From IMG/VR virus record IMGVR_UViG_3300029309_000230, positions 1-30,064 of that record: 30,064 bases of DNA, one strand, 5' to 3'. Made by a program: the position numbers and the translations under genes. Each line of letters begins with the position of its first letter. Positions within the stretch are counted from its first letter, which is position 1. Of this stretch, positions 21,376-30,064 are shown piece by piece. The notes beneath the pieces were generated by a model that ran no database searches, was not told the DNA's origin, and saw only the letters and a program-made list of their open reading frames with translations. The stretch comes from a virus.

Positions 21376-22800
21376 ATGGCAACATCAATAAGACAAAGAC
21401 CACTATTTTCTGGAAGTGATATACCAGTACCAGTAGGTCATGATATAATATTTGCACTAACAAATACTAATGTAATACAAAACCAAGTAGAAGTTAAGTT
21501 TGTAGCTAGAGTACATATAAGTTCTGGGCAGCCACCTAACATGAGTACAACAGATGATTTGGTAGGTACTTTTAGGTCTGTACCAAACAATAAGGGTATA
21601 GCTATATTTAACTTTAGAGATATTATAGAAAGTTTTGTTTCAGCTGACCATACAACAGCTTTTAGGGCTTTAGTTAAAGGTGAAGCTGATACTAATAAAG
21701 AGGGTGATAAATACCCTATACACATGATAGATAAGTGGAGTAGGAATAGAAACTTAGCTAGGTATTTTTCTGTAGAGTTTTGTGTAGAGTTTTTAGATAC
21801 TACAAGTGGTATTATAATAGAACAAGATTTCAGGAATAGTGCAAATCATATTATATTTAATGGTTATGTACTCAATGATGCATACTACCAAATTGGTGGG
21901 CCTTATGGGAATAGTTTTGGTTTTAGAATGAACCAAACACCAAACAACTATGTATTAGGTAGTGGTGTAGATAGCAAGTTTTTAACAAACATGCAACCTA
22001 CCCAGTATGTAAACAAAGATGATTATAGTACACTAACTTTATTTAGGGGTACTGATATAAATACAATTTCAATAAGGTATAAAAGGTATAGCGCTGGTTT
22101 TACAACAATTAGTTATGGTACATCTTCAGCAAATGGTTTAGGTACTCAGGGTACAAACATACAAAGGCAGATGGCTTATTTAGGTGTAGGCCCTGCAAAT
22201 ATAAGGCAGCATGATAGCACTTTTGGTACACATCTAGATAATGGTGATATTGAATACTACGAAGTACATGCTAGAGATGCATCAAACAACCAAATATCAC
22301 AAAAAATAACATACTATATAAACTGCCCTACCCTAAAAGGTTATGAGCCTATTAGGTTATGTTGGTTAAACCAATGGGGTGGGTGGGATTACTACACCTT
22401 TACTTTGAAATCTAGTAAAACTTTTAGTACATCAGGTTCTACATATAACCAGCTAGGTGGTAGCTGGGACGGTGAAGCTTACAAGCTTAACAGTTATAAA
22501 GGTGGTAAAAAAACCTTTAGGGTAAATACAGTAGAAAAAATTACTATGAACACAGATTACATAACTGAAAAAGAGGGGAAAGCTTTTGAGTTTTTAATTA
22601 ACAGCCCTGAAGTGATGTTATTATCTGGCTATCAAGATGAATCATCTTTAGAGTTTAATAGAAATGCAAATAATGAATATGTAAGGCCAGTAAGGTTAAG
22701 CACTAAAAGTATTACTAGAAAAACTATAGCAAATGATAACCTTATACAATTTACTTTTGAAATAGAATTAACAAAAACATTAAGAACTCAATCAGTATAA
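21376..22800 (+). CDS. Tail structural protein, probable distal tail or baseplate component
   Basis: 474 residues, beta-rich. The repeated Gly/Asn/Thr composition, Leu-Cys-Trp-Leu-Asn-Gln-Trp-Gly-Gly-Trp-Asp-Tyr-Tyr (about 327-340) and the final stretch of alternating hydrophobic strands recur in tail-tip genes of Bacteroidota phages. It lies directly before the 911-residue tail protein. No enzymatic motif seen. Position and size fit a distal tail protein or hub-adjacent protein. Confidence 0.6.
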   Translation: MATSIRQRPLFSGSDIPVPVGHDIIFALTNTNVIQNQVEVKFVARVHISSGQPPNMSTTDDLVGTFRSVPNNKGIAIFNFRDIIESFVSADHTTAFRALVKGEADTNKEGDKYPIHMIDKWSRNRNLARYFSVEFCVEFLDTTSGIIIEQDFRNSANHIIFNGYVLNDAYYQIGGPYGNSFGFRMNQTPNNYVLGSGVDSKFLTNMQPTQYVNKDDYSTLTLFRGTDINTISIRYKRYSAGFTTISYGTSSANGLGTQGTNIQRQMAYLGVGPANIRQHDSTFGTHLDNGDIEYYEVHARDASNNQISQKITYYINCPTLKGYEPIRLCWLNQWGGWDYYTFTLKSSKTFSTSGSTYNQLGGSWDGEAYKLNSYKGGKKTFRVNTVEKITMNTDYITEKEGKAFEFLINSPEVMLLSGYQDESSLEFNRNANNEYVRPVRLSTKSITRKTIANDNLIQFTFEIELTKTLRTQSV

Positions 22801-22801
22801 T

Positions 22802-25537
22802 ATGTCAGTACAATTAGCTGTATTTCCTCAAGTTGGTATAAATACCTCAAACCTAGCTAATCAAAATTACCAGTATTTAGTAGATTGCTTTAATTGGAAT
22901 ACTTTAAATACTTCAACAAGTAATACTATAGCTGGCTCACCTACTTTTGTACAAGACCAAATAAATTACTACCATGGTGTAGGTATTAATATTAACACAT
23001 TTTATAGGGGTTTTAGTACAGGTGTACAAGTTACTGAAGTTGCAAATGCAGCTGTTTTTCAGGTTGGGCATTCATGTATTATACAAAAAATAACTGGTGT
23101 TTTTCCTGGAGTAAATTACCAATTTAATGGTACTGTAGATTTATATACACCAGCGGCATCAAATGTATTTAAGCTATTAGAGTTTGATGGTAATGTGTTA
23201 AAAGCTACACATGTAATAAGTAACCTAACTGCATACCAAACTAATACAGGGGGTTCTTTTATTTTTAATTTTACTAATATTCAATTCCATTCTACTAACC
23301 CTACCCTAGTATTACACTACCATACATTCGGTGGTAGTGCATCAGCTTTCGTATTAAATAGGTGTTTTTTAAATAGAATGGTAAACCAGCCACCTACCTT
23401 TAATGCTTTATTTAATAATGGTGAAGTTATATTAGATTTGTATGAAGATGAAGATATACCATTAACATTAAGTATAGATGATTTTACAAAGGTTGCTGAA
23501 AAAGTACAATCTTATAGTAAGAGCTTTCAAATACCTCAAACCAAAAGGAATAAACAAACTTTCAATGATATATTTGAAATAACAAGGTTTTATGATGGTG
23601 TAGTGTTTAATCCTTATATGAAAACAGAATGTACACTAAGAGTAGATGGTATTCTTATTTTTCAGGGTTTTTTAAGGTTAATTGATATAAATGATAAGGG
23701 TGGTGAGGTAAGTTACAATATCAACTTATATAGTGAAAGTATAGCTTTAAAAGATGTTTTAGAAAGTAGGATAATAGGTGATATAGACTTTTCTGAACTT
23801 GACCATGAGTACCACTATGATAACATACAAGATAGTATAGGTAGCAATGGCTTAACTTTAGATAATAACCTACCAGCTGGTACTTATGCTGGAACAGCTG
23901 GAAGCAATAGAACATTGGTACTTAAATACCCATTTTGTGATTGGAAACATAAATACACTTTTGATAGTGTAGGTAACCCAATACTAAATAGGTTAGAAGA
24001 TGCTTTTAGGCCATGGATAAATATTAGGTATATAATAAATAAAATATTTGAACAAACACCTTTTAGGTGGAAAAGTGATTTCTTTGATAGTGCAGATTTT
24101 GGTAAACTTTTTATGGACTTTAACTGGGGTGATGATGGTATGCCAGTATCTAATGGTACAACCAGTAGTAATTTGGTGGCAACAGAGTTAGTAGGGCCTA
24201 CCTCAGCTATAACAACATCTTTTCAAACTTATGTTTATGAGAATTATGTAGCTTTTATAGGGCCTGCTAGTTTAAATGCTTTTACTGGTTTATATACATC
24301 ACCAAGTAATAATACCGAAATGATAGTAACTGGGACTTTATATTTTGATAATACAAGTGGCTCAGCTAGAACTATTACTTTACAACTTAGTGGTGACCAA
24401 GCTGGTGTACCTACAGTTTACTCAACGCTAACTTTTGTAATAGGGACTGGTACAACATCACACCCTATTACTTTTCCCCCTTTGAACTTGAACCTAGGTG
24501 ATACTTTTATTATGGAAGTTAAAGCTGATGCTACAGGTGTAAATGTTATTCCTGGTACTAGTTTTACTGCTTTGAGTGTAATTAACTATGATGAAACTAT
24601 AACAAATGTAGTAAACTCAGCTATTATAAATACTAACAGGGGTGAACTAGGTCAATGGGAGTTTTTAAGCGGTATACTTAAAATGTTTAATATGGTATCA
24701 CTACCAACAGACATACCTAATGAAATACAGTTTGAACCTTATGCAGATGTATTTATAAAAACTGGTACAGGTACAAGTTTAGCAGATAGAAGTGTGACAC
24801 ATGACTGGACTTACAAAATGGATACCCAAGATATAAAGCTAAAACCTTTAACAAACCTTAATGTAGATACGATATTCAAGTTTGAGGAAGATGATGATGA
24901 TTATGCTTTTAATGCTTATAAGAATGCTACTAGGCACTTGTATGGTAGTAAAAAATTTGATGCTAGTGGTGCTACCCTTTTAACAGGTAGTAAAGAAATA
25001 TCAGCTAAACCATTTGCGGCTACTGTTATGAAAAGATTAGAAAATAACTTAGATGAGTTTGTAGTACCAACTATATATGCTTTTGATGAAAGTTCTGGGA
25101 GTGAAAGTTTTGAAAATGCACCTAGAATATTATATGATACTGGGAGGTTAACACTTTTAAATAACCACTTTACAGTACCAGCCCAAAATGGTGTTGCTGG
25201 TGGTGATAAAACACAATATAGACAGTTTTCACATACTGATGTTGTTCCAGCTATTAGTAGTGATTACGATTTTGTTTTTGGTGAACAATTTTTGTTTAGT
25301 GGTATGGGTACTGCACCTTTAAATAATTTATTTAACCTTTATTGGTTACCTTATTTTAATGAGTTATATAACCCTGATACAAGAACACTAACTGTGAAAC
25401 TGAATTTATCAGCATCAGATATCAATACTTTTAAGTTTAATGATTTAGTTTTTGTTAAGCAAAGAATATTTAGGGTAAATAGAATAGATTATAAACCAAA
25501 TGATTTATCAACTGTAGAATTTATATTAATACCATAA
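22802..25537 (+). CDS. Large tail-tip / baseplate hub-like protein
   Basis: 911 residues. Residues 1-190 are a separate beta-rich domain. Residues 200-320 contain Glu-Asp-Ile-Pro-Leu-Thr-Leu-Ser-Ile and Ser-Tyr-Ser-Lys-Ser-Phe-Gln-Ile-Pro-x-Thr-Lys-x-Asn, followed by Leu-Arg-Val-Asp-Gly-x-x-x-Phe-x-Gly-x-Leu, a conserved module of tail-tip proteins in this phylum. The C-terminus (about 870-911) has Lys-Phe-Asn-Asp-Leu-Val-Phe-Val-Lys and a final strand. It probably forms the baseplate hub and carries surface-binding parts. TAATG overlap joins it to the next gene. Confidence 0.65.
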   Translation: MSVQLAVFPQVGINTSNLANQNYQYLVDCFNWNTLNTSTSNTIAGSPTFVQDQINYYHGVGININTFYRGFSTGVQVTEVANAAVFQVGHSCIIQKITGVFPGVNYQFNGTVDLYTPAASNVFKLLEFDGNVLKATHVISNLTAYQTNTGGSFIFNFTNIQFHSTNPTLVLHYHTFGGSASAFVLNRCFLNRMVNQPPTFNALFNNGEVILDLYEDEDIPLTLSIDDFTKVAEKVQSYSKSFQIPQTKRNKQTFNDIFEITRFYDGVVFNPYMKTECTLRVDGILIFQGFLRLIDINDKGGEVSYNINLYSESIALKDVLESRIIGDIDFSELDHEYHYDNIQDSIGSNGLTLDNNLPAGTYAGTAGSNRTLVLKYPFCDWKHKYTFDSVGNPILNRLEDAFRPWINIRYIINKIFEQTPFRWKSDFFDSADFGKLFMDFNWGDDGMPVSNGTTSSNLVATELVGPTSAITTSFQTYVYENYVAFIGPASLNAFTGLYTSPSNNTEMIVTGTLYFDNTSGSARTITLQLSGDQAGVPTVYSTLTFVIGTGTTSHPITFPPLNLNLGDTFIMEVKADATGVNVIPGTSFTALSVINYDETITNVVNSAIINTNRGELGQWEFLSGILKMFNMVSLPTDIPNEIQFEPYADVFIKTGTGTSLADRSVTHDWTYKMDTQDIKLKPLTNLNVDTIFKFEEDDDDYAFNAYKNATRHLYGSKKFDASGATLLTGSKEISAKPFAATVMKRLENNLDEFVVPTIYAFDESSGSESFENAPRILYDTGRLTLLNNHFTVPAQNGVAGGDKTQYRQFSHTDVVPAISSDYDFVFGEQFLFSGMGTAPLNNLFNLYWLPYFNELYNPDTRTLTVKLNLSASDINTFKFNDLVFVKQRIFRVNRIDYKPNDLSTVEFILIP

Positions 25538-26412
25538 TGAGTAGAGTAAGAACAAGCAGAATAAAATTAAATGGGCAAACAATGATGCCAGCTTTTGTAA
25601 CTAGTAATGGTATCGTAGTTTTTAGTGTAAGTGGTACTAACCTTACAGATGGTGTTGTACCAAATAGAGAAACATGTGAAAAGTATGGGTACTCTTATGA
25701 TGAAACTACTAGCACATGTTATGCTTTTAAAAGAAGTGTAAACCTAATCAAATCTGAATTTAAACAAAGCAATGAGGATAGGGGTTCAGGAAATGATATA
25801 AAAAGTGGTGTTATAAATAATGATATAAGAGGTGGTAATAATACTTTAAATGGTTTAAACAGAAATGATGTAACTATAGGTGATGAAAACACTTTAGCAA
25901 GTGGTGTGAATAATACAGTAACTATAGGGCAATTAGCTAATGTAACTACAAGCAATTCTCTATATATAGGTGGTAATACTACTGATGATTTGTTAGGTGA
26001 AAGGCAATCTATTCAACTTATTTATGGTTGCCAAACTACAGGTACTGCAAATGTATCAAGTGGTATAAATAATGTAAGTGGTGTAAGGTATGCTATACCA
26101 GATAATTGTATTATTTATTTTCATGCTGATACAATAGCTGTAAGGACAGGTGGCTCTTCTGGTACTGGGGCTGTAGGTGATTATGCATCTTATGTAGAAC
26201 GTGGTGTTATAATTAATAAAAGTGGTACGGCTAGTATACAAAGAGAAAGAGATACAATTAAAACAAGTGGTACTGTTACAAACTGGAGGATATTAGCAGC
26301 GGTAGGTACTGGTAACACTTTAGCTTTACAATGTAGGGGTAATACAAACCAGACATTAGAATGGTGTATGAATGTAACTATAACACAAATAACAACGAAT
26401 GTTAGTTTATAA
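25537..26412 (+). CDS. Tail fibre-like protein with YadA-type head repeats
   Basis: 291 residues. Residues 85-147 contain repeated units of the kind Ile-Gly-x-x-Asn-x-x-x-x-Gly-x-Asn-Asn-x-Val-x-Ile-Gly, as in the left-handed beta-roll heads of trimeric adhesins and some tail spikes. The N-terminal 65 residues form a small domain with Cys47 and Cys61, the C-terminal 150 residues a beta-rich domain. It probably trimerises and binds the host surface. It lies between the hub protein and the tape measure. Confidence 0.65.
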   Translation: MSRVRTSRIKLNGQTMMPAFVTSNGIVVFSVSGTNLTDGVVPNRETCEKYGYSYDETTSTCYAFKRSVNLIKSEFKQSNEDRGSGNDIKSGVINNDIRGGNNTLNGLNRNDVTIGDENTLASGVNNTVTIGQLANVTTSNSLYIGGNTTDDLLGERQSIQLIYGCQTTGTANVSSGINNVSGVRYAIPDNCIIYFHADTIAVRTGGSSGTGAVGDYASYVERGVIINKSGTASIQRERDTIKTSGTVTNWRILAAVGTGNTLALQCRGNTNQTLEWCMNVTITQITTNVSL

Positions 26413-26422
26413 AATATAAGAT

Positions 26423-28546
26423 ATGGCAGAAGAAATATATATGAGTATAAAGTCTGATGTAAAGTCAGCTACACAAGATACACAAGAATATGCTAATACA
26501 TTAAAAGGTGCAAAAGATAATGTAAAAGAAGTTAATGAACAACTATCTATACAGAATAGGGTTATAATAGATTTAGAAAAAGAACTATTAAGGTTACAAC
26601 AAATACAAGATAGTATTCCTAAAGGTGCATTTTATGCTGGCCAGCCAAAACTTACAGAAGATATAAGGAAAGTAACAGCTGAATTAAAAGCTGAAAAGCT
26701 AGGGTTAAAAGATTTAAAGCAGCAACAAAAAGAAGCTACTACCCAAATAAAAGAATTTAATCAAGCCCAAAAAGAAACTGGTGCTAGTTTAATAGATGAT
26801 ATTAAAAACTTTAAAGTATTCGGTATATCTATAAATGGTATAGCTGGTGGGTTTAAAAAGATAATACCTATAGCTAAGTTAGCTTTTGCAACAATTACAA
26901 GGGGATTAATATCTACTGGTATTGGTGCTATAGTTGTAGCGTTTGGTACGTTTATAGCTTACTTAACACAAACAAAAAAGGGTGCTGAGTTATTACAAAG
27001 GGTTTTTGCTGGTATAGGTGCTACCTTTAAAGTAGTTATAGATAGGGTATCAGGTATAGGTGAAGGTATAGCGCAAATATTTAGTGGTGATAGAATAGAA
27101 GGCTTAAAAACTATTGGTAGACAGTTTGCTGGAATAGGTGAAGAAATAGCTAAAGAAAGTAAACTAGCTATACAGTTAAAAGCTGATTTACAAGCTTTAG
27201 TAGATAGTGAAAGGGAGTTAAGTGTAGAAACTGCAAATAGAAGGGCTGAAGTAGAAGAGTTAAGGTTAAAGTCAGAAGATTTAACCCTAACAGATGAAGA
27301 AAGGTTAGAAGCTTTAGAAGAAGCTAATAGAATAGAAAGTGCTTTAATGGATAAAAGGGTAGCTAATGCTGAGGAAGCTGTAAGAATACAAACTGAGCAA
27401 ATGGCTAAAACTAAAAACTTACAAGAAGATTTACAGAAACTTGCAGATTTAGAAATCAAGCTAGCTAACATTAGAAGGGAAAGTAGTAGAAGGCAGCAAA
27501 CAGTTGAAGCTAAAGCAAACACTATTAGAAGGCGAAGAGAGCAACAAGAAAAAGCTGCACAAAAAAGGTTTATTAGAAGGCAAAATGAAAGGATTAAAAA
27601 ACAAAATGAGGTAGTAAGGGCTTTTAATAAATTAGCAGAAGACCAGTTTGTAAGGGCTATAAAAGATGAGGAAAAACAGGAACTATTTTTAGCAAAGCAA
27701 AGGTTTGAAGCTAGAGAAAAAGAAATTGAAAAAAATGTATTTAATGAGAAAAAGAAAGAAAAACTATTATTACAAAACTTTACTTTATTTGAAATAGAAA
27801 AATCTGATATTAAAAAGAAGTTTAGTGATGAAGCGGAAGAAAAAAGAAAAGCTGAAGCTGAAACATTAAAGAATATACAGAATGAAGCCCTACTATTAAA
27901 TATAGATGATGAAAAGAAAAGAAGAGATGAAGATTTAAGAATACAACAAGAAGCTGAATTAAAGGCAGCTGAAAGCTTAGATAATTCTGAGCAAGTACAA
28001 CAAGCAATAAGAGATAAGTTTAGGGCAATAGAAAAAAATAATAGAAAGCTAGATGCAGAAGAGAAAAAAGAACTTAATGAAGCTGTAGCAGCGGCAGCTT
28101 TAAGTACAGCAAGGCAAGGCTTATCATTAGCTACTGAGATTGCTGGTAAAGGTTCTAAAGTAGGTAAAGCTATTGCTGTAGCAGATGCTACTATATCTGG
28201 TGTACAGGGTGTACAAAATGCTTTTACTACAGCTCAAAAATCACCAGTAACAACTGTATTTCCAGCATACCCTATAGTACAAGCAGGTTTAGCAGCTGCC
28301 TTTTCAGCTGTACAAATAAAGAAAATATTATCATCTCAACCTCCTTCAGCTGGTGGTGGAGGTGGAGGTGGTGCTAGTGCAGGTGGTGGTGGTGGTCAAG
28401 GTTTACCATCTGGCCAAATGATGGGTGGAGGTTTTTCACTTGAAGATGCTCCAGCCCCAGAACCAGTCAAAGCTTTCGTTGTAACTGATGAAATGACATC
28501 AAGTCAGAACCAATTAGCTAATATTAGGCGAAGGTCTACTATATAG
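26423..28546 (+). CDS. Tail tape measure protein
   Basis: 707 residues. The first 130 residues are coiled coil, followed by a hydrophobic segment (about 145-185, including Ile-Gly-Ala-Ile-Val-Val-Ala-Phe-Gly-Thr-Phe-Ile-Ala-Tyr) that could enter the host membrane, then long charged coiled coils (about 240-560) and a second Ala-rich hydrophobic region. The C-terminus has a Gly-rich linker (about 660-690). It sets the tail length and is ejected with the DNA. By the usual rise of about 1.5 A per residue, the tail would be about 100 nm, i.e. medium for a siphovirus. Confidence 0.9.
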   Translation: MAEEIYMSIKSDVKSATQDTQEYANTLKGAKDNVKEVNEQLSIQNRVIIDLEKELLRLQQIQDSIPKGAFYAGQPKLTEDIRKVTAELKAEKLGLKDLKQQQKEATTQIKEFNQAQKETGASLIDDIKNFKVFGISINGIAGGFKKIIPIAKLAFATITRGLISTGIGAIVVAFGTFIAYLTQTKKGAELLQRVFAGIGATFKVVIDRVSGIGEGIAQIFSGDRIEGLKTIGRQFAGIGEEIAKESKLAIQLKADLQALVDSERELSVETANRRAEVEELRLKSEDLTLTDEERLEALEEANRIESALMDKRVANAEEAVRIQTEQMAKTKNLQEDLQKLADLEIKLANIRRESSRRQQTVEAKANTIRRRREQQEKAAQKRFIRRQNERIKKQNEVVRAFNKLAEDQFVRAIKDEEKQELFLAKQRFEAREKEIEKNVFNEKKKEKLLLQNFTLFEIEKSDIKKKFSDEAEEKRKAEAETLKNIQNEALLLNIDDEKKRRDEDLRIQQEAELKAAESLDNSEQVQQAIRDKFRAIEKNNRKLDAEEKKELNEAVAAAALSTARQGLSLATEIAGKGSKVGKAIAVADATISGVQGVQNAFTTAQKSPVTTVFPAYPIVQAGLAAAFSAVQIKKILSSQPPSAGGGGGGGASAGGGGGQGLPSGQMMGGGFSLEDAPAPEPVKAFVVTDEMTSSQNQLANIRRRSTI

Positions 28547-28714
28547 TGTTTAGCTATTTTAAAGCGTTCTAAGCAGATGAAAGGTGTTTTGAGTATATTA
28601 GTATTAAAAATTGTATAAATTAAAAAACCTGAGTAGACTGGCAAAATAAAAAATATTATGTTAAATAATAAAAATACAAAATCAAATAAATTAATTTAAA
28701 ATATATATAATAAT
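28547..28714. other. Intergenic gap before the head module
   Basis: 168 bases, very A/T-rich, between tape measure and protease genes. I see no ORF above 13 codons, no consensus promoter and no strong terminator. Its end shares an A/T motif (TATATATAATAAT) with the leaders at 2529 and 18112 and may hold a late promoter. Confidence 0.4.
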
Positions 28715-29431
28715 ATGCCTTGCAAAAAATGTGAAAACGGAAACTTTAAGTTCGGTAATACTGGTAAATGTAAGTATAAAACCAAAGCTGAATGTGAAGC
28801 TGATAACAAAGACTACTACGAAGATTTGAACGAAACTAAAATAGTTGAACTAGTTATCAATGATGAAAATGAAAGCCTTGCTATAGATGCGATAAGTCTA
28901 GTTACTGCACCAGCTATCGAACAAGACTTTGTATACTTTAACAAATCAAAAAACAACCTTACGTTAGCTAAAATAGATGAAGAAAAAAGAATGGTGGTAT
29001 CACCAGCCCTTATACCAAACAAGCAAATCTATAGGTATGATGCGCAAACAGATAGTGACTACTATGTTTACTTTAGCCCTGAAACTGTCAGGAAAGCTAG
29101 TGAGTTGTACTTAAAACATAATAACCACCATAAAGCTACTTACCAACACCAAGATAGGGTAAGTGGTGTACTAACAGTTGAAAGCTGGGTTAAGGAAGGT
29201 GATATGGATAAAAGTAAACTTTACGGATTTGACCTACCTAATGGCACTTGGTTTGTAAAGATGCGTATAGACAATGATGAGTTATGGCAAAAAATAAAAG
29301 AGGGTGAGTTGAAAGGTTTAAGTATCGAAGGCTACTTTACTAATCGTTTTGAAGCTATGCAGGAAAAACAAGAACCAACAAATGAAGAAATACTAAAAGC
29401 TTTGAACGAAATAATCAAAGAAATCAAATAA
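28715..29431 (+). CDS. XkdF-like prohead protease
   Basis: 238 residues. The N-terminus has a Cys group (Cys3, Cys6, Cys19, Cys27) and a charged segment. The core (45-210) contains Ile-Ser-Leu-Val-Thr-Ala-Pro-Ala-Ile, Val-Ser-Pro-Ala-Leu-Ile-Pro, Gln-His-Gln-Asp (His145) and Leu-Lys-Gly-Leu-Ser-Ile-Glu-Gly-Tyr-Phe (Ser203), matching the XkdF-like putative serine proteases of phage heads; His145 and Ser203 are likely catalytic. It degrades scaffold during capsid maturation. It lies directly upstream of the scaffold gene at the contig end and, on the circular map, of the scaffold at 51. The last four codons are also present at the left end. Confidence 0.8.
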   Translation: MPCKKCENGNFKFGNTGKCKYKTKAECEADNKDYYEDLNETKIVELVINDENESLAIDAISLVTAPAIEQDFVYFNKSKNNLTLAKIDEEKRMVVSPALIPNKQIYRYDAQTDSDYYVYFSPETVRKASELYLKHNNHHKATYQHQDRVSGVLTVESWVKEGDMDKSKLYGFDLPNGTWFVKMRIDNDELWQKIKEGELKGLSIEGYFTNRFEAMQEKQEPTNEEILKALNEIIKEIK

Positions 29432-30064
29432 ATAACTAACTAATATATATATTAAAAAAAAGAACCTATGGATTTAAAAGAACAAATTTTAGTAGCCTTA
29501 GGACTTAACAAAGAAGAAAAAACTAAGTTAGGTTGGCAGGGCAAGTCTGAAGATGGTACAATGTTTGTATCTACAGCAGAAGAGTTAGAAGCTGGTGTAG
29601 ATATATCTGTATTGACTGAAGATGGCAGTACAATATTATTACCTACAGGCAATTATTCTACTGATGAATTAAGTTTTACTGTAGAAACTGAAGGTGTAGT
29701 AAAAGAAGTTATGCGTAAAAAGAAAGAAGAAGAGGAAGAGGAAGAAGAAGAAGATAAGAAAAAAGAAGAAATGACAGCAGATGAAGCTTATGAAAAAGCT
29801 GAGTTTGAAGATAAAGATGATGAAGAAGATAAAGATAAGCGTAAGTATGCTGAGGAATTTCCTGAAACACCAGCTGAAAAAGCTGACTGGGCAAAAACTT
29901 ATGAAGAGATGAAAGATAAGGTTAAGAACCTAGAAGATGCTGTAGCTGATATTAAAGCTAGAATAGGTGAAACTGGTGATAAGGAAACAATGAGTGAGGA
30001 ATTAAAAGAAGAAAAAACAGAATTATCTTTAGAAGAATTAAAAGAAGAAAACATTAAGTTAAAA
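29418..30064. repeat. Right copy of the divergent terminal repeat
   Basis: Matches 1-647 as described for the left copy. It ends with the window, inside the scaffold gene. Confidence 0.85.
29468..30064 (+). CDS. Scaffold protein, second divergent copy (partial, cut by the window end)
   Basis: 199 codons, open to the end of the window. The protein is almost identical to residues 1-199 of the gene at 51 (changes such as Glu18 to Lys, Asn to Thr near 79, one Glu fewer in the run and one more in the following Asp/Glu segment). Most nucleotide changes are synonymous, so both copies are under selection. It is the same gene from another strain or a duplicate, not a separate function. Confidence 0.8.
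   Translation, partial: MDLKEQILVALGLNKEEKTKLGWQGKSEDGTMFVSTAEELEAGVDISVLTEDGSTILLPTGNYSTDELSFTVETEGVVKEVMRKKKEEEEEEEEEDKKKEEMTADEAYEKAEFEDKDDEEDKDKRKYAEEFPETPAEKADWAKTYEEMKDKVKNLEDAVADIKARIGETGDKETMSEELKEEKTELSLEELKEENIKLK

Noticed and set aside
26959-27522. Long - strand frame opposite the tape measure gene
   Set aside because: The Ser/Leu-rich product mirrors the coiled-coil codons of the tape measure; no support.

Overview
The window reads as one nearly complete genome of a tailed double-stranded DNA phage infecting a member of the Bacteroidota, probably a flavobacterium-like host. The evidence is the low GC content, A/T-rich start contexts without Shine-Dalgarno sequences, promoters of the Bacteroidota type (TTG, about 20 bases, TAnnTTTG), and protein families typical of phages of this phylum (DUF6712-like connector, XkdF-like protease, DUF3127, DUF3310). 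All genes lie on the + strand. The tape measure protein and paired tail chaperones, with no sheath gene, suggest a siphovirus. There is no integrase or clear repressor, so it is probably lytic or at least not an integrating phage. The two ends repeat each other: bases 1-647 match 29418-30064 in the same gene with several percent mismatch, mostly at third codon positions. The genome unit is therefore about 29.4 kb and the sequence is circularly permuted or terminally redundant, or a contig joined from two strains.

Layout in circular order, beginning near the right end. The head module is a prohead protease (28715), scaffold (51), major capsid protein (810), a tube- or decoration-like protein (1788), a structured RNA element with a terminator (2396-2490), a LamG-domain virion protein (2529), a small protein (3746), a portal with a fused C-terminal module (3967) and a connector (5992). 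Next come small membrane and basic proteins, an M15 peptidase endolysin (6843), a holin candidate (7319) and a metallophosphoesterase (7485). The only large non-coding region (8214-8637) holds iteron-like repeats, a good Bacteroidota promoter and a hairpin-rich leader.

The early region (8638-12862) encodes small unknown proteins, a Rad52-like annealing protein, an SSB-like DUF3127 protein, a DnaA domain IV-like protein, a replication organiser, HTH proteins and a NinG-like recombination nuclease. No polymerase or helicase is encoded, so replication probably depends on the host replisome. A second promoter at 12848-12879 almost abuts a start codon and drives a compact overlapping cluster: a sigma-like factor, zinc-ribbon proteins, DUF3310, a stand-alone ParB-like protein, a TET/JBP-like 2-oxoglutarate/Fe(II) oxygenase, and the small and large terminase.

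The tail module (18112-28546) contains tail chaperones G and GT joined by a -1 frameshift on a run of nine T, a terminator-like protein, a DUF5824-like protein, a small virion protein, a gp10-like neck protein, three large tail-tip or baseplate proteins (one with YadA-like repeats) and the tape measure. The most interesting points are the ParB/oxygenase pair next to the terminase (possible base oxidation before packaging), the structured RNA after the tube-like gene, and the divergent terminal copies.
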